NCBI GenBank assembly: GCA_964532595.1
Contig: CAZHIQ010000002.1
Location: 1-64,000 of the forward strand
Reading direction: 5' to 3'
Length of the DNA: 64,000 bases
Origin: Chryseosolibacter sp964532595
Lineage (GTDB): Bacteria > Bacteroidota > Bacteroidia > Cytophagales > Cyclobacteriaceae
The notes under the pieces are model-generated. The model saw only the letters and a list, made by a program, of their open reading frames with translations, made no database searches and was not told where the DNA came from. Each line of letters opens with the position of its first letter. Position 1 is the first letter of the stretch. The translations under genes and the position numbers were made by a program. This document shows positions 19,801-27,698 of this stretch, piece by piece.

Positions 19801-19919
19801 CGAAGTACCGAGGCTTCGATCCCGATATCTCTGCCTCGCAACCTCTGTATGCGGGAATTGATAGTGGTTTTTATCCGCAGGCTCGCACGTTCATGGCGGG
19901 TGTTAACCTTAACTTCTAA
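16842..19919 (+). CDS. SusC/RagA-family TonB-linked outer membrane protein, locus 2
   Basis: The 1025-residue TonB-dependent glycan importer is counted from the ATG at 16842, which gives a clean signal peptide (TLLLTILAISGAFAQ); the TTG 48 bases upstream would spoil it. A carboxypeptidase-regulatory-like domain (about 20-98) precedes EEVVVVGYG (about 101-110), the plug (RVRGLATQGDNNPLILVDG) and a barrel ending in NLNF. There is no STN domain. It pairs with the SusD gene starting 4 bases after its stop. The following GH16 enzymes suggest beta-1,3-glucan oligosaccharides as cargo (context inference). Confidence 0.95.
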   Translation: MRKTLLTLLLTILAISGAFAQRAVSGKVTSATDQAGLPGVSVFVKGTSVGTSTDIDGRYSLQVPGDATTLVFSFIGYGTQEEPIGSRTVIDVVLSEDVRALEEVVVVGYGTSTVRELSAAVSSVRSEELTRVNPVRIDQALQGQVAGMQVTTASGSPGGALNIRVRGLATQGDNNPLILVDGVIFHPDGLNSLNPQDIESINVLKDASAAIYGVLGANGVIHITTKQGRRNSKPSLEFSGYYGVQEAARKIDLLNAREFAVLKNEAYAAAGQAMPYANTELGEGTDWQDAIFQRAPIQNYNLNLNGGSDKSTYSVGASFLDQEGIVGGDKASYRRYNGRLNFTTEIAPRVTLQNVLLYTNERRRTLPESGIASVLYNAINASPLAAVRTPEGRYTYLEEFSDIINPVAQIANTWNNNEVNKVVGKQELVYKVNDHFELSGRAGYNYAVVEGKTFNPLVYYGANKAQNTAHDADLTPPTRDVFGQLLPVYNNVNESRNTYFSYNLDAFLNFNREFGDHRVKGTLGTSILADKSSGLSGTAYNVPYNAWEFADISMADGADLFNSTSSFQDESRLLSYFLRGEYQWKGRYIFSGILRRDGSTKFGSNNRFGFFPSASAAWVVSEESFFSSSLLEFLKIRASYGVMGSDRIGNWGYRALLGGEAVYPFNDQLITGQAIGVQGNEDLKWETTHLANFGFDANLMTDRLGVSFDYYIKTTHDLLFQPEVSGITGAYGPGGAGPIINAGNVRNRGVDLMLDWKETMGDFSYFATYTLTTVHNKVIEMPGNFIPGAGFGVGGMVASRMEVGYPLGYFVGYKTEGVYQTAEEIAERGVTQGGAQPGDLRYADLNDDGVINFSDDSDKTIIGSPIPDATMGLNAGFRFKGVDFSALLYTSIGNEIVRNYERQQPLANQLAYRIGRWTGEGSTNTHPRQTIGTNTNGVFSDYYVEDGSYLRIRNVQLGYSFPESVTQRIGAKSVRIYLAVNNLATFTKYRGFDPDISASQPLYAGIDSGFYPQARTFMAGVNLNF

Positions 19920-19923
19920 TGCG

Positions 19924-21393
19924 ATGAAAAAGAAATTCATAACCTCTTTCATAATATCGACGGCGCTCCTGGTCGTTGTTAGCTGTGACGATTTTGTCGA
20001 CGCTGATCCTCCTTACAAGCAAGACGCTGACAACTTTTTCAGAAGCCCGGAAGATTACGACAAAGCCCTTACTGCAGCTTATGATCTTCTTCAGACTACG
20101 TTTAACAATTTGTGGATTGGCGAAATCGCCTCCGACAATTCTATAGCTGGCGGCGAAAGTGTTACGGATAGCGAGGGATTACACCAGATTGATGCGATGA
20201 CTCACGGCGGCGTGAATACGGAACTTCGCCGATTGTGGCGATGGATGTACGCCGGTATCGCGAGAGCCAACTACCTGTTCGAGTTTCGCGACAATATCGA
20301 TTTTCCTGAGAAGGAGCGCATCCTGGCGGAAGCTGCATTCCTCCGTGCGTTCTATTACTTTGAGTTAGTCAAGTTCTTTGGCGATGTTCCCTTAATTATC
20401 GATAGACGTTTAAGTCAGAGTCAGGTATCCAGCCAACCGCGAACACCGAAGGATGAAGTATATGCTCAGATCGAACGCGATCTTAAGTTTGCGGCGGATG
20501 TTCTTGAGTGGACCAGTCCTGTCAAGGGACGCGTTACAAGGGGAGCTGCTCTGGCTTTGCTGGGTAAAGCTTATCTCTATCAGGATCGATTTGATGAGGC
20601 GGCGACTGTTCTCGATCGCGTGATTCAGGAAGGACCTTACGACTTGTTTCCCGATGTAGCAACAATGTTCAGGGTCGTTAACGAGGGTAATTCCGAAGTT
20701 GTTTTCGATGTGCAATATGTCGCTCTCGAAGGAGGTGGATACGGATGCCTGGAATGTCTGGAGGGCAATGCGGCCGTGGGCTTTCATGGAATACGCGGAT
20801 ATCAGGGTCCTGTATATGCCGACGGAAATAGTTACAACTTGCCTACACAAAACCTGGTTGATGCGTTCGAGCCGGGAGATCCCCGTCTCGAGGCTTCGGT
20901 ACTTGACATTGAGGCGTGGAAGACAGCGCATCCCGAAGTCGAGTATGTTGAAGGCGCCGGTGGACACACGGGTTATTACAACAACAAGTACCTGAAGCGG
21001 GCTGATGAACTCGGACCGCCTGACAACGATCTTACCAGTCCCGTTAACTATGTCGCGATTCGCTACGCCGATGTATTGCTTATGGCCGCGGAAGCTCATA
21101 ATCGCAAGACCGCACCGGATGATGGTCGCGCACGTCAGTATCTTAATGAAGTTCGCGACCGAGTAGATATGCCTACCGTTAATCTTTCCGGTTCAGCGCT
21201 CACCGACGCAATCTATCATGAGCGCCGTGTTGAACTCGCTGGCGAAGGACATCGCTTCTTCGATCTGGTCAGAACCGGAAAGGCGGCTCAGGCCATAGAG
21301 GGATTCGTTGAAGGTAAACATGAATTGTTCCCTATCCCTCAGGTTGAGATCGATCTGGCCGGTGCAGGTTGGATACAGAATCCTCAGTACTGA
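19924..21393 (+). CDS. SusD/RagB-family glycan-binding lipoprotein, locus 2
   Basis: The 489-residue lipoprotein (VVVSC, Cys21) is the partner of SusC locus 2. RagB/SusD marks are FRSPEDYDKALTAAYDLL, EAAFLRAFYYFELVKFFGDVPL and the C-terminal HERRVELAGEGHRFFDLVRTG, ending with the usual LFPIPQ...NPQY. The start at 19924 is chosen because it gives the lipoprotein signal and lies 4 bases after SusC; longer reading frames run back into SusC. Its stop overlaps a possible ATG of the next gene (TGATG). Confidence 0.95.
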   Translation: MKKKFITSFIISTALLVVVSCDDFVDADPPYKQDADNFFRSPEDYDKALTAAYDLLQTTFNNLWIGEIASDNSIAGGESVTDSEGLHQIDAMTHGGVNTELRRLWRWMYAGIARANYLFEFRDNIDFPEKERILAEAAFLRAFYYFELVKFFGDVPLIIDRRLSQSQVSSQPRTPKDEVYAQIERDLKFAADVLEWTSPVKGRVTRGAALALLGKAYLYQDRFDEAATVLDRVIQEGPYDLFPDVATMFRVVNEGNSEVVFDVQYVALEGGGYGCLECLEGNAAVGFHGIRGYQGPVYADGNSYNLPTQNLVDAFEPGDPRLEASVLDIEAWKTAHPEVEYVEGAGGHTGYYNNKYLKRADELGPPDNDLTSPVNYVAIRYADVLLMAAEAHNRKTAPDDGRARQYLNEVRDRVDMPTVNLSGSALTDAIYHERRVELAGEGHRFFDLVRTGKAAQAIEGFVEGKHELFPIPQVEIDLAGAGWIQNPQY

Positions 21394-21416
21394 TGAACAC
21401 CAAAAACGCTATTGCA

Positions 21417-23300
21417 ATGAAAAATATTATCCTTAAGATATGCGGAGTCGTGGCCATCGCGTTGTGCGCCACGTCTTGCAAGGAAGACATAGCAGAGCTC
21501 GGGCCTCCGCCTTCTGCCGAAGATTTGGCGTTTACGATCACGCCGAGCGGAGAAAGTGATAACATTCTTACTTTCAGTAGTAGCTCTAAGGCTTTTCTGA
21601 AACAGTGGGAATTCAGCAATGGAGAACGGCGAGAAGGCAATACGGTAGTTGTGACTTTTCCCTTTGCGGGGACCTACACCGTTACTCTCCGGGTGTTCAC
21701 GTCAGGGGGAAGTCTGGCAGCCACTGAAACGATAGAGATTGCAGAGACTGACCTGTCATTACTGAAGCCGATCTATACTCTTCTTACCGGCGGGAACGAG
21801 GCTACGGAGGGAAAAACCTGGGTAGTCGACAAAACGCGGCCGGGCCATATGGGAATCGGGCCAATCGAAGGAGATTCTCCCAGCTGGTGGTCGGCGGCTC
21901 CTGGCGACAAAGATGATACTGGTCTTTATGATGACCGTTACACCTTCCAGTTGCAAGGGTTGAAATTTATCATGGACAACAATGGGGATGTTTATGTTAA
22001 CACTGCACAGGCAAGCAACTTCCCTGGTTCATATGAAAACAAAGGTGACTACACCGCGCCTTTTACCCCCGGTGACAATCTGGGCTGGTCGATCAGCGAG
22101 GATGGTGATAAACAGTTTCTTAACATCAACGGCAACGGCTTCATCGGATACTTTACGGGCGTGCGCACGTATGAGATTGTGGAGGTGAGCGAAGAGGTGC
22201 TGTATTTGCGATATGCGGACGCTGCGAATTCCGCGAATGCCTGGTACCTACGGTTGATTCCCGATGGCTTTACCCCGCCGCCGCCCCCGCCGCCAGTGAC
22301 GGTGACACTTCCAATTGATTTTGAGGGAGCGGTACCTCCGTTTGAAGGTTTTGGCGGTACTGTCTACGAGGTTGTTGACAACCCTGATGCAGATGCGTTG
22401 AATGGAAGTGCGAAAGTTGGTAAGTACGCCAAGGGTGGGGAGAGCTGGGCAGGTATTGCCGCGCAGTTGTCGATGCCTCTTGATTTTTCCGAGAAAACCG
22501 TCTTCAAGTATCACGTGTATTCCCCTGTAACGGGTCGGGCTCTTTTCAAGATAGAAAACTCGAGTGATGCGGGCCAGTTTGTCGAAGTGTTTGCCGACAT
22601 AACTCAGACCGGTCAGTGGGAAGAGTTGTCGTTCGATTTTTCAACGGCGGCAAGTGGCGTGTATGACAAGATTGCCATTTTCCTTGACTTCGATAATAAC
22701 AATGGAGGTACGTTCTATATCGACAATATTCGTCTGGAAGCAACGCCGAGCGCGTTGGCGGAAGCCGATCTCACCGGAGGGTCAAGCAAGACGTGGAGAC
22801 TGAAGGCGGGGCCGGGTGCTTTTGGTGTGGGGCCGGCGAAGGGTGCGATGGATTGGTGGCCGGGTGGTGATGATATTTCCGACGACAGACCCTGCCTTTT
22901 CAATGATCAATACACCTTTAGTTCGGGTGGAGTTTACACGTACAATGCCAACGGTGATTTGTGGGCCGAAGCCTATATGGGTGTGACACCCGATGGTTGT
23001 ATTGCTGAGGGTGATGTCCCTGCTGACGCCGCGGCGTGGACGTCGGGTATTCACGCGTTTGAATTTACGCCCGCCGTAGGGGATGATCCTGCGTATGTCA
23101 CGGTTACAGGTACGGGAGCTTTTATTGCTTTGCCCAAGGCTTACAACGGTGGTGAGTACACGGCCGGACCGCCAGTCGAAAATGCATCGGTGACCTACGA
23201 AGTACTACAATACGTCAAAACGCCTGCCGGCGAGACGCTGACGCTAACGCTTGATATCGGCGGTGGCGTGTTCTGGACATTTGTATTACAAGCTGAATAG
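21417..23300 (+). CDS. PKD-containing surface glycan-binding lipoprotein, locus 2
   Basis: The 627-residue lipoprotein (CATSC, Cys21 from the ATG at 21417; the ATG at 21393 overlaps the SusD stop and is the alternative) has a PKD domain (about 35-105: FAGTYTVTLRVF), then a module of about 150 residues beginning EGKTWVVDKTRPGHMGIGP, a short proline linker (PPPPPPP), a jelly-roll carbohydrate-binding-like domain (about 305-450, with FYIDNIRL), and a second copy of the first module (SSKTWRLKAGPGAFGVGP). The duplication around the linker and jelly roll suggests several glycan sites. It takes the SusE position in the operon; no catalytic residues are seen. Confidence 0.82.
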   Translation: MKNIILKICGVVAIALCATSCKEDIAELGPPPSAEDLAFTITPSGESDNILTFSSSSKAFLKQWEFSNGERREGNTVVVTFPFAGTYTVTLRVFTSGGSLAATETIEIAETDLSLLKPIYTLLTGGNEATEGKTWVVDKTRPGHMGIGPIEGDSPSWWSAAPGDKDDTGLYDDRYTFQLQGLKFIMDNNGDVYVNTAQASNFPGSYENKGDYTAPFTPGDNLGWSISEDGDKQFLNINGNGFIGYFTGVRTYEIVEVSEEVLYLRYADAANSANAWYLRLIPDGFTPPPPPPPVTVTLPIDFEGAVPPFEGFGGTVYEVVDNPDADALNGSAKVGKYAKGGESWAGIAAQLSMPLDFSEKTVFKYHVYSPVTGRALFKIENSSDAGQFVEVFADITQTGQWEELSFDFSTAASGVYDKIAIFLDFDNNNGGTFYIDNIRLEATPSALAEADLTGGSSKTWRLKAGPGAFGVGPAKGAMDWWPGGDDISDDRPCLFNDQYTFSSGGVYTYNANGDLWAEAYMGVTPDGCIAEGDVPADAAAWTSGIHAFEFTPAVGDDPAYVTVTGTGAFIALPKAYNGGEYTAGPPVENASVTYEVLQYVKTPAGETLTLTLDIGGGVFWTFVLQAE

Positions 23301-23309
23301 AACTCTCAC

Positions 23310-23345
23310 GCTGCCCGGCGTGTGGCCGGGCAGCTTACCTTTTTA
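23310..23345 (+). terminator. Intrinsic terminator between glycan-binding protein and GH16 genes
   Basis: A perfect 10-bp stem (GCTGCCCGGC at 23310-23319, GCCGGGCAGC at 23325-23334) with a 5-nt loop is followed by TTACCTTTTTAT. It sits between the binding-protein stop and the GH16 start at 23348, and could lower hydrolase expression relative to the uptake genes, as at 9171 in locus 1. Confidence 0.75.
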
Positions 23346-23347
23346 TA

Positions 23348-24445
23348 ATGAAAAAACTACTGACTTATTTCTTACTTGTCGCAATGTTGTCGTGCCGTGA
23401 GGATGATGACGCAGGCGCCGCGCTCCTGCCCGATAGTCTTCAGGTTGAGGTTACCCTTACAGGACCCACTACCGTCAGAGTACGCGCGACGGCTCGTCAT
23501 GCAAATTACTTCCAGGTGTATTTCGGAGAGCGGTCGGATGAAATGCCCGTGCGTACTACTACGGGCGAAGCATCCTATACCTACAAGCAAGAGGGTTCGT
23601 TCACCATTCGGGTACAGGCACATGCTACTGACAACGATTTTATCACAGAGTCGAAAACGATATCTATCGAACTGAAGGACGAACTGGTGATTCCTTCGGA
23701 AGGATATTCGACGCCTGAGACGTATTCGGGAATGCAATTGGTGTGGCAAGATGAGTTTAACGGAGACCAACTAAATAACGAGTCGTGGTCATTCGAAATC
23801 GGTACGGGGGAGCATGGATGGGGTAACAATGAGTTGCAGTATTATCGATCGGAAAATACTTCGGTTGTCGATGGCCACTTGATGATAACCGCGAAAAAAG
23901 AATCTTATCAGGGAAGTGAATATACATCCTCCCGGTTGATTACGCAGGGGAAATTTGACTTCCAGTATGGTCGTGTCGATATACGGGCCGTGCTGCCGCG
24001 CGGTCAGGGCATATGGCCTGCGTTGTGGATGTTAGGTTCCAGTTTTGCTTCCGAAGGATGGCCGCGTTGCGGTGAAATCGATATCATGGAGATGATCGGA
24101 GGATCCGGAAGAGAGAACACAGTGCATGGAACGGTACATTGGGATAGTGACGGTCATGTGAGCTACGGAAAGGGATATTCTTTGTCGTCAGGGACATTTG
24201 CTGATAAGTTTCATGTTTTTTCTATTGTCTGGGATGCAAATACCATTCGTTGGTACGTCGATGACGTAGAGTACAATGTAATTGACATTACACCCGGTGG
24301 CCTGTCTGAATTTCATCAACCCTTCTTTTTGATTTTCAACGTGGCTGTAGGGGGAGATTGGCCGGGGAGTCCTGATGCGGCGACCGTGTTTCCTCAGCGC
24401 TTGATTGTAGACTACGTTCGTGTTTTTCAACCTGAGGATAACTAA
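23348..24445 (+). CDS. Glycoside hydrolase family 16 lipoprotein with N-terminal PKD-like domain
   Basis: The 365-residue lipoprotein (AMLSC, Cys16) has an Ig/PKD-like domain (about 28-115) followed by a GH16 catalytic domain (about 125-363). The signature GEIDIMEMIG supplies nucleophile Glu243, Asp245 and acid/base Glu248, with the extra Met of the laminarinase/beta-bulge branch. WGNNELQYY and WPALWML are typical beta-1,3-glucanase segments. It should cut beta-1,3- or mixed beta-1,3/1,4-glucan. Another GH16 gene begins 3 bases after its stop. Confidence 0.93.
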   Translation: MKKLLTYFLLVAMLSCREDDDAGAALLPDSLQVEVTLTGPTTVRVRATARHANYFQVYFGERSDEMPVRTTTGEASYTYKQEGSFTIRVQAHATDNDFITESKTISIELKDELVIPSEGYSTPETYSGMQLVWQDEFNGDQLNNESWSFEIGTGEHGWGNNELQYYRSENTSVVDGHLMITAKKESYQGSEYTSSRLITQGKFDFQYGRVDIRAVLPRGQGIWPALWMLGSSFASEGWPRCGEIDIMEMIGGSGRENTVHGTVHWDSDGHVSYGKGYSLSSGTFADKFHVFSIVWDANTIRWYVDDVEYNVIDITPGGLSEFHQPFFLIFNVAVGGDWPGSPDAATVFPQRLIVDYVRVFQPEDN

Positions 24446-24448
24446 GTA

Positions 24449-25285
24449 ATGTCGAATAATGTGCTTTTGGCAGCCATCTTTCTGGCTCTGTTCGCAACAT
24501 GTCAGACGCCTCCAGACTCGGTTGATCGCGGACAATTAGTATGGTATGACGAGTTCAACTATGAAGGTGGGCCGGATTCGGCGCTGTGGGTTTATCACGA
24601 AGGCGACGGCTGTCCGACATTATGTGGATGGGGCAATAATGAATTGCAGTATTATACCAGCCGCGAGAAAAACATCCGGGTCGAAGACGGTAAACTGGTA
24701 ATCGAAGCACACCAGGAAAATTTGGGAACGCGGGAGTATACATCAGCGAAGATTCAGTCCAGGAAAGGAAGTATCCCCCGCTATGCGTACATCGAGGTTC
24801 GTGCCCGATTGCCTTGGGGTCGGGGTACTTGGCCCGCCGTGTGGATGCTGCCGGATTCTGCGCTGTATGGTGGATGGCCGCGCAGCGGGGAGATTGACAT
24901 CATGGAGCACGTGGGCTTCGATCCCGGCGTGGTTCACGGAACGGTACACACCGAAGCCTTCAACCATATGCGCGGAACCCAGGTCGGCAAACAGAAGAAG
25001 GTGCCCGACGCTGGAGAAGCATTCCACGTGTATGCCGTTGACTGGACCGCTCAGCGCATAGTATTTCTGATCGACGATGTCGAATATCATGTATTCGAAA
25101 ACAACGGTTCGGGTACAGACGCATGGCCATTCGACCATCCTTTCCATATTATCCTGAACCTTGCGGTCGGAGGAAACTGGGGCGGACAGCAGGGGGTTGA
25201 TCCTTCTGTCTGGCCACAACGTTTTGAAATTGACTACGTACGAGTCTACTCCCCGCGAGGCGAACAGTCGACCGAAACACCATGA
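24449..25285 (+). CDS. Glycoside hydrolase family 16 lipoprotein (endo-beta-1,3-glucanase type)
   Basis: The 278-residue lipoprotein (LFATC, Cys18) is a single GH16 domain without accessory module. GEIDIMEHVG carries Glu148, Asp150 and Glu153; GWGNNELQYYT and WPAVWMLPDS match laminarinase-type members. It differs clearly from the GH16 before it, so the pair is not a recent duplication and the two may differ in location or in endo/exo preference. It ends 10 bases before the convergent oxidoreductase gene. Confidence 0.93.
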   Translation: MSNNVLLAAIFLALFATCQTPPDSVDRGQLVWYDEFNYEGGPDSALWVYHEGDGCPTLCGWGNNELQYYTSREKNIRVEDGKLVIEAHQENLGTREYTSAKIQSRKGSIPRYAYIEVRARLPWGRGTWPAVWMLPDSALYGGWPRSGEIDIMEHVGFDPGVVHGTVHTEAFNHMRGTQVGKQKKVPDAGEAFHVYAVDWTAQRIVFLIDDVEYHVFENNGSGTDAWPFDHPFHIILNLAVGGNWGGQQGVDPSVWPQRFEIDYVRVYSPRGEQSTETP

Positions 25286-25295
25286 GTACTCGTCA

Positions 25296-26615
25296 CTAGG
25301 TTGCAGGCATAACGGGTTGTTTTTCAATATTGCCGGTAAGAGTCTTCGAAATCTCGACAGTGTTAAAGTAAAGTGAAAAGGCTTCGTCACTGGTATTGTA
25401 GATGATATCTTCGAAGTTGATCATACTATCACGCGGTATGTCACGCGTCAACCGAACGTGATCGGCAAGCAAGACAGGCAGACGGTTACTCCGCGTCCCC
25501 GGGTCGCAGTTTTCGATGAGGCCGTAACATGTGTGTCCTCCGAGACCGTCGAGTAGCTCTCCCGCTTTGAGATCTCTCTTTGCATAGGCAAAGACGTTGG
25601 TGCGTAGCCCTTGCCACGGTTGTAGCAGGGGTACACCGGCAATCGCGATATCGGCGATGGTGCGCATTGCCTCTATGTGGCAAAGGTGACAATGGCGGTA
25701 GATGACGTAATAGGGTCCCTTCCCGAGTTTGTAGTAGTCAAGCATCTGACGCTGGTAGGGGTGGTCGTTGTAGGCGACTACAAAAACACCTCCTCCGGGT
25801 TCGGCGCCAAGTATGTAGTCGACAACGGGTGTCTTGTCTCCTTGCCATAGAGCGTCGAAATCGTAAAGTTCTGTCACCTCGGTGACGTGACTCGCCTGTG
25901 GACCAAGCATGCCGGCTACCGGTGTCTTCATGCCGAGGGCATTTGCAATAATTGCCATCTCAATGTTTAACTTGGTTCCGTCAGTGTAGGATGTACACAT
26001 CTTGTAGTCGAGATTGCGTTTATCTGCTTCTGGTATGATCTTGACAGGATTTGAATATCGGTCGAGGAATCCTTTTATGTTTCCCGCCATGACAAGCTCG
26101 AAGCCCCACAAGCTGATTTCATCGATGATTCGCTTGAGTACGCCGTACTGGTCGCCGTCTACGCTCGTGCAGACAACGCCGTGTTCGCGGGCAACATGCA
26201 TGAAGTATGGACCGTATAGAAGATCTATTTCGGCGTTCATTAGCACAACATGCTTTTTGTGCTGAAGCGCCGTAATGACAAACTTTGCTCCTGCCGCGAT
26301 AGCACTGGATGCTTCGATGACAATATCGGCATGATCACATGCGGCGAGTAACAATCCGTCGTCGGTGATTGCAGTTTTCTCCTGTTGGATCGCCTGGTTC
26401 AATGAATCATTGTCTGCTACAACGGCATAGGGCTGCTGTAAAAGGACTGCTGCATCGACACATTTGCCAATGTCAAGGTCTGCGATAGCAATGCACCGAA
26501 TTCCCGGCGTGATGGTGCATTGATAGAAGAGGCCTTTCCCCATTGCTCCTAATCCGATGATAACGACGTTAAGAGGTTTAGACTGTAAATTGAGTTGCTG
26601 GTTGAGTGGATTCAT
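25296..26615 (-). CDS. NAD(P)-dependent oxidoreductase with C-terminal SAF domain (homoserine-dehydrogenase-like)
   Basis: The 439-residue cytoplasmic protein has an N-terminal Rossmann motif (VVIIGLGAMG, Gly21/Gly23/Gly26), a homoserine-dehydrogenase-like catalytic middle (VDGDQYGVLKRIIDEI) and a C-terminal SAF domain (about 330-420: VFAYAKRDLKAGELLDGLGG). This is the architecture of the predicted homoserine dehydrogenases of COG4091, most of which are not homoserine enzymes and act in sugar or polyol pathways. The ATG at 26615 is preferred; the in-frame TTG-type extension to 26660 has no support. Its exact substrate is unknown. It is convergent with the GH16 genes, so a link to glucan use is only by position. 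Confidence 0.75.
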   Translation of the reverse strand: MNPLNQQLNLQSKPLNVVIIGLGAMGKGLFYQCTITPGIRCIAIADLDIGKCVDAAVLLQQPYAVVADNDSLNQAIQQEKTAITDDGLLLAACDHADIVIEASSAIAAGAKFVITALQHKKHVVLMNAEIDLLYGPYFMHVAREHGVVCTSVDGDQYGVLKRIIDEISLWGFELVMAGNIKGFLDRYSNPVKIIPEADKRNLDYKMCTSYTDGTKLNIEMAIIANALGMKTPVAGMLGPQASHVTEVTELYDFDALWQGDKTPVVDYILGAEPGGGVFVVAYNDHPYQRQMLDYYKLGKGPYYVIYRHCHLCHIEAMRTIADIAIAGVPLLQPWQGLRTNVFAYAKRDLKAGELLDGLGGHTCYGLIENCDPGTRSNRLPVLLADHVRLTRDIPRDSMINFEDIIYNTSDEAFSLYFNTVEISKTLTGNIEKQPVMPAT

Positions 26616-26931
26616 AGTGGGTGGTTTTAGAGATTGTATTATGGCGCTGAAAAAACGCATACCGTCCCCGGGATAGACAGACGATTACGAATGACCGGCT
26701 GCACATAGGGGAACCGTTTAGTGGCGGGTAGGCCGATACGTTGTGTCTCCTGAGAAGGCAGCGAATTGCTGTCGTCGAACGGGCTCTGATTTTCTTCTGA
26801 GGTTAGGGGCCGAATCGCCCCGGGTGAAGCTGCGTTAATTTTGAAAGCCGCTGCGAGCTTTCGTTTCTCGTTTCTCCGTTAACCGCTCGCTATTCCCGCC
26901 GGTAATTCCAGCCTTGGGTAATCAGGAGATA
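26616..26931. other. Intergenic region between two divergent genes
   Basis: This stretch of about 316 bases holds the start regions of the SAF oxidoreductase (minus) and of a small hypothetical gene (plus). On the minus strand a 75-codon open stretch (about 26644-26880) without a start codon has protein-like composition but no recognisable family. No terminator and no exact Bacteroidota promoter were found. Confidence 0.4.
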
Positions 26932-27336
26932 ATGGGTATCTTTCGGCGATACATGAATTCGACAAGTCCATATCGAATCCTTCACAGAAAATTCCTTGCG
27001 CTCTTGCTGGTTGTGCAGTTCATCAATCTGAGCATCGAGCCGCGCAGTATTCAGGCTCTTGGGATTTTCGCCGCTGAGTGTGATGCCGAGATTGAAAGCC
27101 TGGCAGAGCTTTTCGCAGAGGTAGTCTGGGATATTGATCCTTCGTTGGTTGATCACGATATCCCTGACGAGTCGCAAGCAGCCTCAGTGGATACGATGAA
27201 TTGGTGCTTGTCTTTTTGCCCAACGGTGCGTATGCAACCGGGGCCGCCCGTAATGCTCGCCTCTTTTCGAGGAGACTATGAAGGCCATCCGCTTACACGC
27301 AAGCCGGATGTCACTTCGCCCCCGCCCGAAGTGTGA
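26932..27336 (+). CDS. Small hypothetical protein with one hydrophobic segment
   Basis: A 134-residue protein. The ATG at 26932 is chosen because AGGAG lies at 26924-26928; an ATG at 26953 is the alternative. The N-terminal part is basic, then FLALLLVVQFINLSIEP forms a hydrophobic anchor or signal, followed by an acidic helix (ECDAEIESLAELFAEVVW) and a proline-rich end (TSPPPEV). The layout resembles a small Bacteroidota family of unknown function that I recall beside efflux systems, but no efflux gene is present here. Function unknown. Confidence 0.55.
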   Translation: MGIFRRYMNSTSPYRILHRKFLALLLVVQFINLSIEPRSIQALGIFAAECDAEIESLAELFAEVVWDIDPSLVDHDIPDESQAASVDTMNWCLSFCPTVRMQPGPPVMLASFRGDYEGHPLTRKPDVTSPPPEV

Positions 27337-27407
27337 CTTTGAAGCAATCTTTTTGAGATTGCTTTCACCCCATGGTGTGTCACATTCTAAACTTCAACGG
27401 TCGGGTT

Positions 27408-27677
27408 ATGCATTACAAACTTTCAATTTCGCACTACGATATAAAAGAACTTCTTGCAGAGCTGTCGGGAAGCAAACGCGCTTTCGATGCCGAACTTAAT
27501 GACGGAAGTAGTATCGAGAATTGCCGTGTAGACTATTTTGATGAGCTCAGCGATACCGTCGCGCTTCGTCAACCTTTTCGAACTGTCACGGTATCGATCT
27601 ATTCTATTCGGCATATCCAATTCCCCGGCTTCTATGCTTACAAGGGCATTGCCTCGCGGGCTTTTGTGCCAGAGTAG
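27408..27677 (+). CDS. Small hypothetical cytoplasmic protein
   Basis: An 89-residue protein from the ATG at 27408 (MHYKLSISHYDIKELL); upstream in-frame starts lack support. No signal peptide or membrane helix. The sequence alternates short strands and one helix. No family recognised. It ends 22 bases before the convergent esterase gene. Confidence 0.45.
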   Translation: MHYKLSISHYDIKELLAELSGSKRAFDAELNDGSSIENCRVDYFDELSDTVALRQPFRTVTVSIYSIRHIQFPGFYAYKGIASRAFVPE

Positions 27678-27698
27678 CCGCCCGGCGTGGTGCCGGTC

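Noticed and set aside
23348..25285. Tandem GH16 genes as a recent duplication
   Set aside because: The two catalytic domains share only family motifs, and only the first has a PKD-like domain; they diverged long ago.
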